Shown: positions 34,502-44,892 of the stretch, in pieces
Layout: each line of letters begins with the position of its first letter
Position numbering within the stretch: the first letter of the stretch is position 1
Assembly (NCBI GenBank): GCA_013420905.1
Contig: JAAXNY010000005.1
Location: forward strand, 558,001-622,000
Reading direction: 5' to 3'
DNA: 64,000 nt
Source: Collybia mongolica
Taxonomy: Eukaryota; Basidiomycota; Agaricomycetes; Agaricales; Clitocybaceae
Translations under genes and position numbers: made by a program
The notes under the pieces: generated by a model
What the model saw: the letters and a program-made list of their open reading frames with translations, nothing else
What the model was told of the DNA's origin: nothing
The model's database searches: none

Positions 34502-35879
34502 AGGTCTTTACACTAAGCCACATAACCCGTGCGGACTCCGCGCGGACACACGGACTCCGCACGGACTCATTTGGCAGGACCGTCAGCCAGACAAGAATCC
34601 GTGTCCGCGCCGAGTCCGCATCAATCCGCGTAATTTTACGCGGACACGCGGACCAGCACGGACGGACAGCTCGCAGAGTCCGCGCGGCCAGTCGATTACT
34701 AATCGACTTAGTAATATAAATTTTATTTACACAAATTATATATACTATTTGTTATTAATAACATAACATAACGGCGGTGAAAAACTTGCATCCGACTAGG
34801 TTCGAACGCGTACAGGCACGAACATTACGTAATATGTTTGGCGTTCACAACCATTGGGCAAGGCGGGCATTCCTAGCTACAGAATCACTGGCCTCAAGTC
34901 AACGGACTTAGGTCACATGATTACGAGGCACGTGCAATGGTCACATTACCGTTGCCACGTCTTCGTTGGTTCTTTTCAACCACATCAACGACGCCTGCCA
35001 AAACCGCCAACGCCGACACCAACGCCAACGCACCCACGCCGCCAACGCCAACGCATCGAACGCCAACCGACATCAACATGACGACGCACAAGACGATGTG
35101 GGGAGAAGGATAGAAACGGACGCGGAACGAGGGGACGACGAGGAAAGGGCGCCCCGAGGGGCAGAACCAGGTGAGTCGTACACCGCCGCTCACCCACACG
35201 CTCACCACGCAGCGCGTCCCCCCCTCCCCACTTCAGGAACTCGAAACGAAGGATACGGCCGCCAACAGCAACAGGAGGAAGGCGGCAACGACAACGACAA
35301 CGACGAAGACAGCAACAGCAACAGCAGCAACAGTGCCGACGAGGCCTGCGGCAATGACGGCAACAGCAGCGGCAGCGGCGGCACTAACAACGGCGCGACG
35401 ACGACGACGACAACTACAACAAAGACGACCACCACCACCACGAGGATGACGACGACTAAGGACAACGAGGACGACAACGACAACGACGACTAAGGACAAC
35501 GGGGACAACGACAAGACAAGCGGCCAGTGCCGCCGCCGCTGAAACCCAGGCCCCTGACGACGTCGCGGGGGCCGACGAGGACGACGGGGGGGCGGGGGCC
35601 CCCGCCCCCGCCTATATTAAATTATTTTATCATATATGTATTATACTTAGTAATAATATATGTTTTATTCTATTAATTATATAGATTGTTAGTAAGTAAA
35701 AGAGTAAGTAAGTGCTTCATAATAAAAGAAAGTAAGTGAGTCCGCGCGGAGTCCGTGCAGAGTCCGTGTGGACTTTGTGCTGTCCTTGCAGAGTCCGTAC
35801 GGAGTCCGTGCGGAGTCCGCACGGACTTTTGCAGTCCGCGCGGAGTCCGCAAGGACATGTGGGGGAGTGTAAAGTACAG
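34502..35879. mobile_element. Non-autonomous GC-rich DNA element inside the fold-back arm
   Basis: GGTCTAGCG at 34493-34501 recurs at 35880-35888, an 8-9 bp duplication; the KDZ left end at 44412 shows the uninterrupted site (GGTCCAGCGGGCATATAC). Inner ends TTTACACT and AGTGTAAA are inverted. Both subterminal zones are packed with CGCGGACTCCG-type strings (34535-34690 and 35738-35860, mostly in opposite orientation). The middle is low-complexity, including GACAAC runs. Duplication length and subterminal arrays fit hAT-like or MULE-like non-autonomous elements; the superfamily is undecided. Confidence 0.65.
34966..35493 (+). other. Low-complexity open frame, probably not a gene
   Basis: The 175-codon frame is mostly Asn, Asp, Thr, Arg and Gln runs from CAACGC, GACAAC and ACGACG repeats. 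Both strands and other frames are open over the same stretch, which is typical for simple-sequence DNA. It lies inside the GC-rich non-autonomous element. Confidence 0.4.
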
Positions 35880-37177
35880 GGTCTAGCGGGCATATACAAT
35901 GTAGTGTACCATATGGCCTGCTAGAGCTTCTTTTAACCGCTGCCAAATATGTACAACTACATGTAGTCGTACCATGCGAATCCACCAGATGTGTAGACCA
36001 TGCACAGCCAAATGAGTCAAGCAGCCAGCTATGGGTTATGGCATGGCATATATCCCTGGTATGACCTTGGGTTATTATAGTCAAAGGGACTCAACACACA
36101 GCTAATGGATACAGGACATGGCCAATGGGCAGACAGAACACGGCCAATGGACAGACGGCACACAGCACACGGCACATGGACATACAGCCAACGGATACAT
36201 GGCACACAGCCAACGGACACATGGCACACAGACAGATGGCACACGGCACACGGCACATGGCACAGGGCCAACAGACATAGGCACGAATGGTGTATATACT
36301 CATAAATGTTATACATATTCCTAGCCAGACAGCCAATGGCCAATGGATAGATAGCACATGGACAGATGGCCCATGGATACACGGCATATAGACAGATGGC
36401 CAACAGATACATGGCACACAGACAATGGACACACACACATGGTCAATGGTCATGGGCTAGTACTGTGTATATACTCATAAACATTATACCTATATTCCTA
36501 GACAGATGGCCAACAGACACACAGCAACGGACACACAGCATAGTTCAATCCGAGCCTTGGACTTGGTACATTTTGGCCAGCCTCAGATTGAAATTGGTGC
36601 AATCTGGCCAGCCTCGGATTGAACTTGGCACAGTCTGGCTGGCCTCAGATTGAACTTGGCACTGTCTGGCAAGTCTTGGATGAAGTGTATATTTAAATAT
36701 GTATTCTGGATTGTATGATAACATGGTGATATATTTTGGATAAGGATTGGCCTCTGACCTAAAAACATAGCTACCAGTGGCAATGCTTAGGTATTGAGCT
36801 GTGTGTGTTCAAATATCCACCCTGGATTGTATAGAAACATGGCCATAGGTCTTGTAAAAGGATTGGCCTCTGCACAGATTGGCTTAGTACTGGCCAGCCT
36901 CAGCACCTAAAAATGCAGCTACTGGTGCCAATGCACAGGTACTTAAATGTAATGCAGCTCTGTATCTAAGCATTTGTGCCAATGGCCATGTTTCTATACA
37001 ATCCAGGGTTGATATTTGAACATACACAGCTCAATACCTAAGCATTGCAACATCGCTTCTTGATTTGTTACCACGACGTGCACAGCCACTGTCGTAGTCA
37101 TCATTGTCATTCTACGCACCCTGCTGCCCTAGATCACCCCCAATAACACTCTACCAACCAAGCCCTGTGCCTCTGAC

Positions 37178-39183
37178 ATGGGCAAAGACAACCCACCCGG
37201 CCGATCTCAACAATTGGCAGAACGCGCCTCGAAACCGCCGGACATTTGTGACTACCTTCGTGGGTCCTCCTCCCCTGCTCCAACCAGGAGCACAACTCCT
37301 CAGAGACCCCCGGGCCTCCCTACTATCGCACAACGGGTCTTCTTTCGACCACCCATGCCTGCACCCGCATCAGAGGAGGATTCCTCCACTCCAATGGATA
37401 CTGCGGCAGACGACAACACCGTCACATTGTTGTCTGCCAAAGGCAAAGCCCCAGCCCCACCTCCCCAGGACCGAGAGGAAACCTTGGAGGGGGTGGAGAT
37501 GAACTCCTTCCAGGAGAGCTTTGACGACCCCGCTGATGCCTTCCTCCCAACCGGTTCGAAAGAATTGGCGGAGATTGACGTCCAGGCGGCTACCTCATTG
37601 CTCCATAACACAACAGAGCTTATGAACCTCTGGACTGAAAAGGGATACCACTTCCTTGCACACCTCACTGACACCTTTGCCACTGAGCTCCTCCAGGTCA
37701 TATACTCGGCCTCATACGGCATGTTGCCAATGGGACCTCTCAAGTTGCCGCCCTACAACAGGTCATTGACAGCCTTTGGAGCCAGCTCCCCCCTGATGCT
37801 CCCCCCCCCCCTAAGTACAGTCCCCCTGGGTCAGGGCAGCGGCCCCCCCACTCGTCCAATGCTACCTCTGATCCTGCAGGTCTCCGCAGGCCCCAAAGGA
37901 AGCTCATCCCAGCTTGGTCATCCAGACAGCCTCCGCCTCCCCCCCCTCGGCCAACCCCAGCCTCATTTGCATCTACGGCAGCTGCTGCTGCCCCTCTCCC
38001 CCAACCTCCCCCTTCTAAGAGGAGGAAGGGCGCCACTGCCATGGCAGAGGGACTAGTCCAAATGGCCAAGTCTTTCCCCTCGGCTCCCAACGCATCCATT
38101 GTCCAAGCACAACAGATCGTTGCGGGTGGGGCTGCCAACTCCCGCACCAACGCTGAATGGGCTCGCGCCAACGTGAAGCGTTCCACCACCCATGGTTCCT
38201 CTCGGAAAGAAGTCGTGGTCTTCTGCTCCCCGCCGGTGTACTGGGACGATGCTCCCATTATACTGACGATTAACAGCATTCTTGGTTCTAATCGTCGAAC
38301 CATCCGCGCCGTTGTGGAAACACGGAACCATCTTGGGGGTTTGTCCCTTGTCATGGATTCTGTGCCTTCTGAAGACAACCTCCAAGTCCTCTACCAGTTC
38401 TTCAACGCCAAGGTGAAGGAGGCTCGAGGGGCTGAAACAGAGACACAGGTTGAGGTCGGGTCCTCCAAGACCTTCCTCCGCATCCCCAACTTCCCCTTCT
38501 TCAGTACCACCGTCACATATGATGAGTCCGGGAAGCCCATTCCCATCACTCCTTTGGAGGTCAAGACTATCCTTGAATCCTGCAAATGGAAAGGTGCAAT
38601 CCATCTGTACCAGGGGACACTCCCCTGCGTGGTCAGAAACTCCAAAATGTCGGACTCATGCACTGTGTTCTTCGACATTTACAATTCTCGTGGAGGCACC
38701 CACCTCTGCAGCCTTCAGAACAAGAGCTTCATGCTTGGGTCCCAGTCCTTGACCATCTTACCCACTGATAAGCGGATAGGAGTTCCTATCTGCACAAAGT
38801 GCTGGAGGTTTAGCCACCGCAAGGAGGTCTGTCCCTCCAGAGCTCAACTGTGCTCCTACTGCGGCGGGCCCCATGATGCCCGCAACCACCGTAACCTGGC
38901 GGCGTGTTGCAAGGCCACCCCCAAGGCCACCCCACCAAGACTTGCCACACCAGCAGGTCATAAGTGCCCCCATGCCTCCCGATGCATCAACTGTGGCCTT
39001 GCCCATGAGTCTGACAACAGGAAGTGTTCCTTTTGGAAACACCGCTACGATGCCAAATGGCTAGTGGCCAAGTACACTGCCCAGAAGGTAGGCAACGAGC
39101 TCTTACGCTTCGTGCCCTCTGCTGATACCCCCTTCCCTACCGTTACAGGAGACAGGCTCCGAGGACGCAGGGAGGGTACTTGA
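37178..39183 (+). pseudogene. LINE ORF1, gag-like with CCHC knuckles, one frame change
   Basis: The frame opens at 37178 (MGKDNPPGRSQQLAERAS) and is well conserved to about 37720. Coding character then shifts to the frame of the 380-codon ORF beginning at 38041, which is already open from about 37716 (HVANGTSQVAALQQVIDSLW). This points to a single 1-nt change near 37715-37720. The C-terminal half contains an RRM-like fold region and three zinc motifs: CTKCWRFSHRKEVC, CSYCGGPHDARNH and CINCGLAHESDNRKC. It would be the RNA-binding ORF1 protein of the element, about 668 residues. Confidence 0.75.
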
Positions 39184-39210
39184 GCGATTTGACAAAAAGT
39201 TACTTGATTA

Positions 39211-42200
39211 ATGTCTAGTACAACTTGTAATGTAAATATGCTCAGAACCTACTGCCAAAATGTCGGGCGCAAACGACACTGGACAGTTGACCTGTTAGAA
39301 CGCCGCAAGGATGTCACTGACATTCTCTTCCTGCAGGAGCCGCCATGGGCCACTGTACGGTATACAGCCTCCCTGACCAAAAAAGACAGGGTCCCCATCA
39401 GGGGACCACCCATCCACCCAGACTGGATTCCCATGTTCCCCAAAGGGTTCGACACTGCCAAAGATTGGCTGCAAGTCATGGCCTACGTCAACCGAGCTAT
39501 CTGCTCGGTGAAACCTAAGCTCCGATCAGACATCGTTAACCACCGCAATGTCATGCTCATCACTGTACAAGGTCACCTTGGCCCAGTGCATCTGATGAAC
39601 ATCTACTTGGATGAGAATGGATCAGCAATCTGATTCCTCGAGGACCATCTGGATGAATTCCCCGATGTTAGCTATATGGGGGGTGATTTTAATTGCCCCT
39701 CAGCACATTGGGATGCTACCCTCAATCATGAGCACCCCATGGCCAACGGGCTCATGGAGTGCACGGCCGCCCTCAGCCTTGAGAGCATTGCCCCCCCCTC
39801 GGGTCGGGTCACGCATCAGCCATACAACTTGGCTCTGCGCGGCTTGGTCCTTGACCTTGTGTTTGTCCCGGCATTCCAGGGATACACAGCTGACCTGACA
39901 ATAGGTGAGAAGGGTGAACTGGATCACTTCCCTCTACTCCTAGACATCCCCCTTAGGGTTGAATTCCCTGAAGGGAAGATGTCAATTAAAATTGACTCCG
40001 AAGAAGAGGCCGCTTTCCTCACGGAAGTGTGTTTACTTCTCAGGCTCATCCAAATCCCTGACATCATGTCAGCGGAACAAACTCAACTAGTTGCTCAGGC
40101 GATAGCTAAGGGCTTTGAAACGGCATGGTCCCATCACGCTAAGACTAACTGGGCTTGCGCCCGGTCTAAGTCTTGGTGGGATTTGGACTGCGCCCGGACA
40201 AGGTCTGAGGCCATGAGTTCTGATCTCCCAGAGGACTGGAAGGCCTTCAAGGCTGCCACACGTAAAGTGAAACAAAAGCACTTTGATGAGCGCATCGACG
40301 AAATTGCTAATACTAACCTCAGACCATGGGATCTCATGGACTGGGTGGGCCCATGCAAGACACCCCCGGTCGAGGCCATCTTGTACCAAGGCATGCCATG
40401 CAACACCACAGAGTTGCTATGGAACGCACTGCACTCCACCTTCAACTCAGCTATCGATAGGCCAATCGACCTTGACAGGCTGGGTAACGCTTGGACCTCA
40501 CCCACAACCCAGGTGTGGGTCCCCTACTCTGCTGCTGAGCTGTCGGATGCCTTATTAGGCACTTCGAATCAATCCGCCCCTGGGCCGGATCACATCCCAT
40601 GGCATCACCTTAAATGGATCACCCAAGATGATCGGTGTGGCAAACTACTTTTATGGCTTGCAAACACTTGTCTATCATCAGGCCATTGGCCCACCAAGTT
40701 TAAAGCATCCATTACGGTGGTCATACCCAAGCCCAGTAAACCATCGTATGACACCCCCAAGTTGTTTCGCCCAATAGTTCTCTTGAACACGTTGGGCAAA
40801 CTGCTAGAGAAAATGCTGTCCACCAGGATGCAGTTTGAAGCTGCTCAACACAGTGTACTCCACCCCAATCAGTTCGGAAGAGTCCGTCAGAACTCCACTG
40901 AAGATGCTGGTTGTTTCCTCACACATGTTGTCCACTCTGGATGGCATGCCAAACTCAAGACTAGTGTCGTTGCCTTCGACCTTGCTCAGTTCTTCCCATC
41001 CATAAACCATGAGGTCCTCCTACACATCCTCGAGAGACAGGGATTCGCGCCAGAAGTGGTTGCATTCTTCAGGTCATACCTCGTCAATCGTCATACTAGA
41101 TACGCGTGGGACAACAAACTGTCCCCGCTCTTCCCATCCAGCGTTGGTCTGGGACAGGGCTCTGCCATGTCCCCTATCCTCTCTGCTCTATGCCTCGCAC
41201 CCCTCCTCAAGGAGTTTGAACAGAGGGTTCACATAGCTTTGCTAATTTCCTACATGGATGACAGCACCATTATAGTGCAATCGGACATGTTTGAACAGAA
41301 CCTTGTTAAGCTCAAGGGAGCTTACAAAGTCATATTTGAGCTCACCCAGGCGATGGGTTTGGTTCTTGAACACAGCAAGTCTGAGGGATTCCACTTCTCT
41401 CAAAAACACGGCAATATCAACCCTGACATCAACCTTGGCTACGCCCCATATACTGGGGGCACCCCCCTCCGCCCTGGCACCATTTGGCACTACCTTGGGT
41501 TCTTCTTTGACTGTCCCCTCACATTCAGAGAGCACGTCAAGCGATACACAAACAAAGCCCTCACCTCTGTGAAGGCTATGCTCTCCCTTGGCAACTCTGT
41601 GCACGGGCTTAGGCCCAAGCACAAGCGAATGCTCTACCGAGCCTGTGTTCTCCCCATTGCTACATATGGGAGCAGGCTCTGGATGTATGAGGGGGCCCGC
41701 ATGGCAGGCCCTCTCGACAACCTCCAGAAAATGCAAAGGCGTGCTTGCCTTTGGATCACTGGTGCCTTCAAGACATCCCCAAACGGGGCTGGTGGGACCC
41801 TCGCAGGCATCCCCCCTATCCACCTTCATATTAAGAAGTTGGTGGAAAGGAGTCATGTCTGCTCCCGCGCACTTCAGGCCTCGCATGCCTTTTGTCGCCT
41901 CATCGACAGGAACCACAAATTCTCTGTCTAGACCCTCAATGCCCGCAACCCAAGCCATAGGCTTGGGAAACTTGTATCGCCTGTCGTAGAGGCCTGGGCT
42001 AACCTTGGCCTCTCTTCCCTGGATCTGGACCCCGTCCACCCACTCAACCAACCGGGCATGCGCCCCAGGGACCTGTTCCCTGATTGCATAGTCTATGATA
42101 TTGTCACCCCCCCACCTAAGGGCAGTGATCACCACAAGGATTTCATGAAAGACCGCATCACATTGCTGAAGAGCGCTGTCAATGAGGCCTCTCACTCCCC

Positions 42201-43065
42201 ATGGAGCATCTGCATCATCACTGATGCATCCACTCCCCCTCCTCCCATGCAGTCAGTCGCGGTCTACCGCGTATGGCACACTGGGGACCTATATGAGGAC
42301 TGGCATGCTACCAGCCTCTCTACGTCTGATGACACTGAGCTGCGAGCAATTGCGGAAGGCGTCCGACAGGCAGCTGACATTGGACTAGAAGACATTCATG
42401 ATGTCCACATCTTCTCTGATTCCACCAACACCCTTAGGCGTTCCCTTGACGTGTCTCACCACTCAGGTCAAGCGTCCGCCCTCAAAGTGTGCAAGGTGCT
42501 GCTGCCTTGGCTGCAGCTCCACGCCATCCACAAGATACACCTCCACCACATTACAAATGGAGTGGAGATTGAAGACCACCAACTGGCACACATCAGTGCC
42601 GTCTCGACTCGCGTTGAGGCAGGTGGAGCGCCAGTTATATCTGCTGACTTCACACGACGCGAAGCAGTCACATGCATGCTTGACGGCTGGAGGTCTCTCT
42701 TCCAATCCAAGAAGTACATTGGCTCCAATTTCCTGACGCTCTATGCGAAAAAGGACACCCTGCTCACCCCGACCCATGTAAACAATGGGCCGTGGATGTG
42801 CAAGACTGGTCACAGCCATGCTTTGACCAACCGCATGGTGCAATGCATCACCGGACACGCTCCAATTGGGGTGTTCCAATCATGATTCTTCAAGGAAGAA
42901 TCTGTCTCCTGTAGGTGCAGTGCTCCCCTGGAAACCGTACAACACATCCTATACGACTGTCCGCAACATGGACGGGAAGACAACCCCGGCCGTCAGCTGC
43001 GCTATGTGTGGCTGGTTGACTTCCTCTCGGAAAATGAAAGTGCATTTGTGTTTGATGTTCCCTAG
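39211..43065 (+). pseudogene. LINE ORF2 (EN, RT, RNase H), three in-frame stops
   Basis: One frame of 1284 codons is interrupted only by TGA at 39631-39633, TAG at 41929-41931 and TGA at 42883-42885. The AP endonuclease part shows LFLQEPP, MGGDFNCPSAHWD and LDHFPLLL. The reverse transcriptase has FRPIVLLNTLGKLLEKML, VAFDLAQFFPSINHEVL, GLGQGSAMSPILSAL and the catalytic YMDD. RNase H has IITDAS, DDTELRAIAEGVRQA and HIFSDSTN. The end carries a Cys/His motif (CRCSAPLETVQHILYDC). Domain order and RNase H fit the Tad1 clade of fungi. All three stops could come from C-to-T change of CGA or CAG. Confidence 0.9.
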
Positions 43066-43390
43066 TCCTAAACAGGCTAGGGGCAGTACTCAGTGTTCTA
43101 AGTGACGGCTATAGGGTGCTCCCTGCTCAAACATGCAAACCTGGATAATCGGTGGACTTGAAGCCACCACCCACTGCGGGGCACCACAGTGGGGGGCCTA
43201 CCCCCTGGCATAGATTGGCCCTTCCGGCCTGTGTACAATGAGCTCCGGCTCCATTCACTAGCTCAACCTCAGTCAGGCAAGCATCCCAGCTCCATGGCGC
43301 TTTGTCCTCTGCCCCCCCTCCCCATTCCCCCAATTACTACTTGTAGTGACCAGCACATGTATTAGGTACAGTTGGTATATAAAATGTTGA

Positions 43391-43407
43391 AACAAAAGAA
43401 AAAAAAA
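43391..43407 (+). other. LINE A-rich 3' tail
   Basis: AACAAAAGAAAAAAAAA closes the element; its last two A residues may belong to the target-site duplication. It marks the start of reverse transcription at the nick. Confidence 0.85.
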
Positions 43408-44404
43408 TACCTAAGCATTGCCACTGGTAGCTATGTTTTTAGGTCAGAGGCCAATCCTTATCCAAAATATATCACCATGTTATCATACAATCCAGAATAC
43501 ATATTTAAATATACACTTCATCCAAGACTTGCCAGACAGTGCCAAGTTCAATCTGAGGCCAGCCAGACTGTGCCAAGTTCAATCCGAGGCTGGCCAGATT
43601 GCACCAATTTCAATCTGAGGCTGGCCAAAATGTACCAAGTCCAAGGCTCGGATTGAACTATGCTGTGTGTCCGTTGCTGTGTGTCTGTTGGCCATCTGTC
43701 TAGGAATATAGGTATAATGTTTATGAGTATATACACAGTACTAGCCCATGACCATTGACCATGTGTGTGTGTCCATTGTCTGTGTGCCATGTATCTGTTG
43801 GCCATCTGTCTATATGCCGTGTATCCATGGGCCATCTGTCCATGTGCTATCTATCCATTGGCCATTGGCTGTCTGGCTAGGAATATGTATAACATTTATG
43901 AGTATATACACCATTCGTGCCTATGTCTGTTGGCCCTGTGCCATGTGCCGTGTGCCGTGTGCCATCTGTCTGTGTGCCATGTGTCCGTTGGCTGTGTGCC
44001 ATGTATCCGTTGGCTGTATGTCCATGTGCCGTGTGCTGTGTGCCGTCTGTCCATTGGCCGTGTTCTGTCTGCCCATTGGCCATGTCCTGTATCCATTAGC
44101 TGTGTGTTGAGTCCCTTTGACTATAATAACCCAAGGTCATACCAGGGATATATGCCATGCCATAACCCATAGCTGGCTGCTTGACTCATTTGGCTGTGCA
44201 TGGTCTACACATCTGGTGGATTCGCATGGTACGACTACATGTAGTTGTACATATTTGGCAGCGGTTAAAAGAAGCTCTAGCAGGCCATATGGTACACTAC
44301 ATTGTAGCTTACCTACCTGGTTCTCCTGGTGTGTGTGGTAGCCTTCAGGATGTCCTTCTGTGCATTATCTTTCACACCACTGACATACATATGATCTACA
44401 GAGT

Positions 44405-44411
44405 GTGTCTG
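44405..44411. repeat. Target-site duplication of the KDZ element, left (GTGTCTG)
   Basis: GTGTCTG precedes the element and recurs at 58800-58806. Removing one copy plus the element rejoins the host D' exon to its 5' splice site (GTGTGTCT followed by GTACGTGACG). Confidence 0.78.
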
Positions 44412-44692
44412 CACATATGTAAGCTACAATGTAACGTACCATACGGTCCAGCGGGCATATACAATGTAGTGTATGGTACGGTCCGCGGACGCTACATTGT
44501 CCGCTACAATAAAAATATGTAACTACATGTAATCGTACCATGCGGTTCTAGCGGACCACGCACGGCCCCAACGGATAGATATGTATTTCCGCGTGGCCGT
44601 ACGGCATTCATATTCGGCATGGACTACATGTAGTCCTCGGCCATGCGGCAATGATAGTGGGCCACACACGGCCCCATCCGTGTGGCCGTACA
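44412..44692 (+). repeat. KDZ left terminal inverted repeat
   Basis: Matches the reverse complement of 58519-58799, with few differences. Contains the palindromic string ACTACATGTAGT and several GGCCG-containing strings. Confidence 0.82.
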
Positions 44693-44892
44693 CCAAGTTG
44701 TACCATACGGTTCCAGCAGACTACGCACGGCCCCAACGGATAGACATGTTTTCCCGTGCGGCCATCCAGCAATCACGTTCGGCACGGACTACATATAGTC
44801 CTGAGCCATATGGCAATAGTGTAGCATCGATGGCCAACGGCTAGATTTGTATTCCAATACTGAGAGAGCAGCAACAGTTACATACATATATA

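Larger units (their letters stand above)
37049..43405 (+). mobile_element. Tad-like non-LTR retrotransposon (LINE)
   Basis: Full-length by structure: ORF1 with zinc knuckles, ORF2 with endonuclease, reverse transcriptase and RNase H, a 3' end with an A-rich tail (43391-43405), and a 16-bp target-site duplication AATACCTAAGCATTGC (37033-37048 and 43406-43421). The insertion splits the right arm of the fold-back element: joining 37048 to 43422 restores the exact complement of the left arm at 36770-36800. ORF1 has one frame change and ORF2 three in-frame stops, so it is inactive as read. Confidence 0.92.
34460..44319. mobile_element. Giant fold-back element, probably a non-autonomous KDZ relative
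   Basis: The left arm (34460-34501 plus 35880 to ~36847) and the right arm (~36984-37048 plus 43422-44319) are inverted copies of about 0.96-1.0 kb around a ~136-bp loop. At least 36029-36653 and 43548-44172 appear identical, because the translated frames match exactly. The ends read CACATAGGTAAGCTACA and, reversed, CAGGTAGGTAAGCTACA, close to the ends of the KDZ element at 44412-58799, and both elements have 7-bp duplications. It has no coding capacity of its own. It was later invaded by a GC-rich element (34502-35879) in the left arm and a LINE (37049-43405) in the right arm. Confidence 0.8.

Noticed and set aside
34790..34812. tRNA-like B box (GGTTCGAACGC)
   Set aside because: No A box at the right distance and no cloverleaf; a tRNA-derived SINE remains possible but unsupported.
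35202..35514. Several overlapping frames on both strands of 90-93 codons
   Set aside because: They are simple-sequence translations (GACAAC, GACGAC runs) in the non-autonomous element and are open in many frames.
36029..36453. 120- and 135-codon frames in the fold-back arms (also 43748-44172)
   Set aside because: They consist of Cys/Pro/His-rich translations of CACAYGGC-type tandem repeats and are present in both arms only because the arms are inverted copies.
41242..42195. 317-codon minus-strand frame
   Set aside because: It is the antisense shadow of the LINE ORF2 reverse transcriptase region and has no domain of its own.
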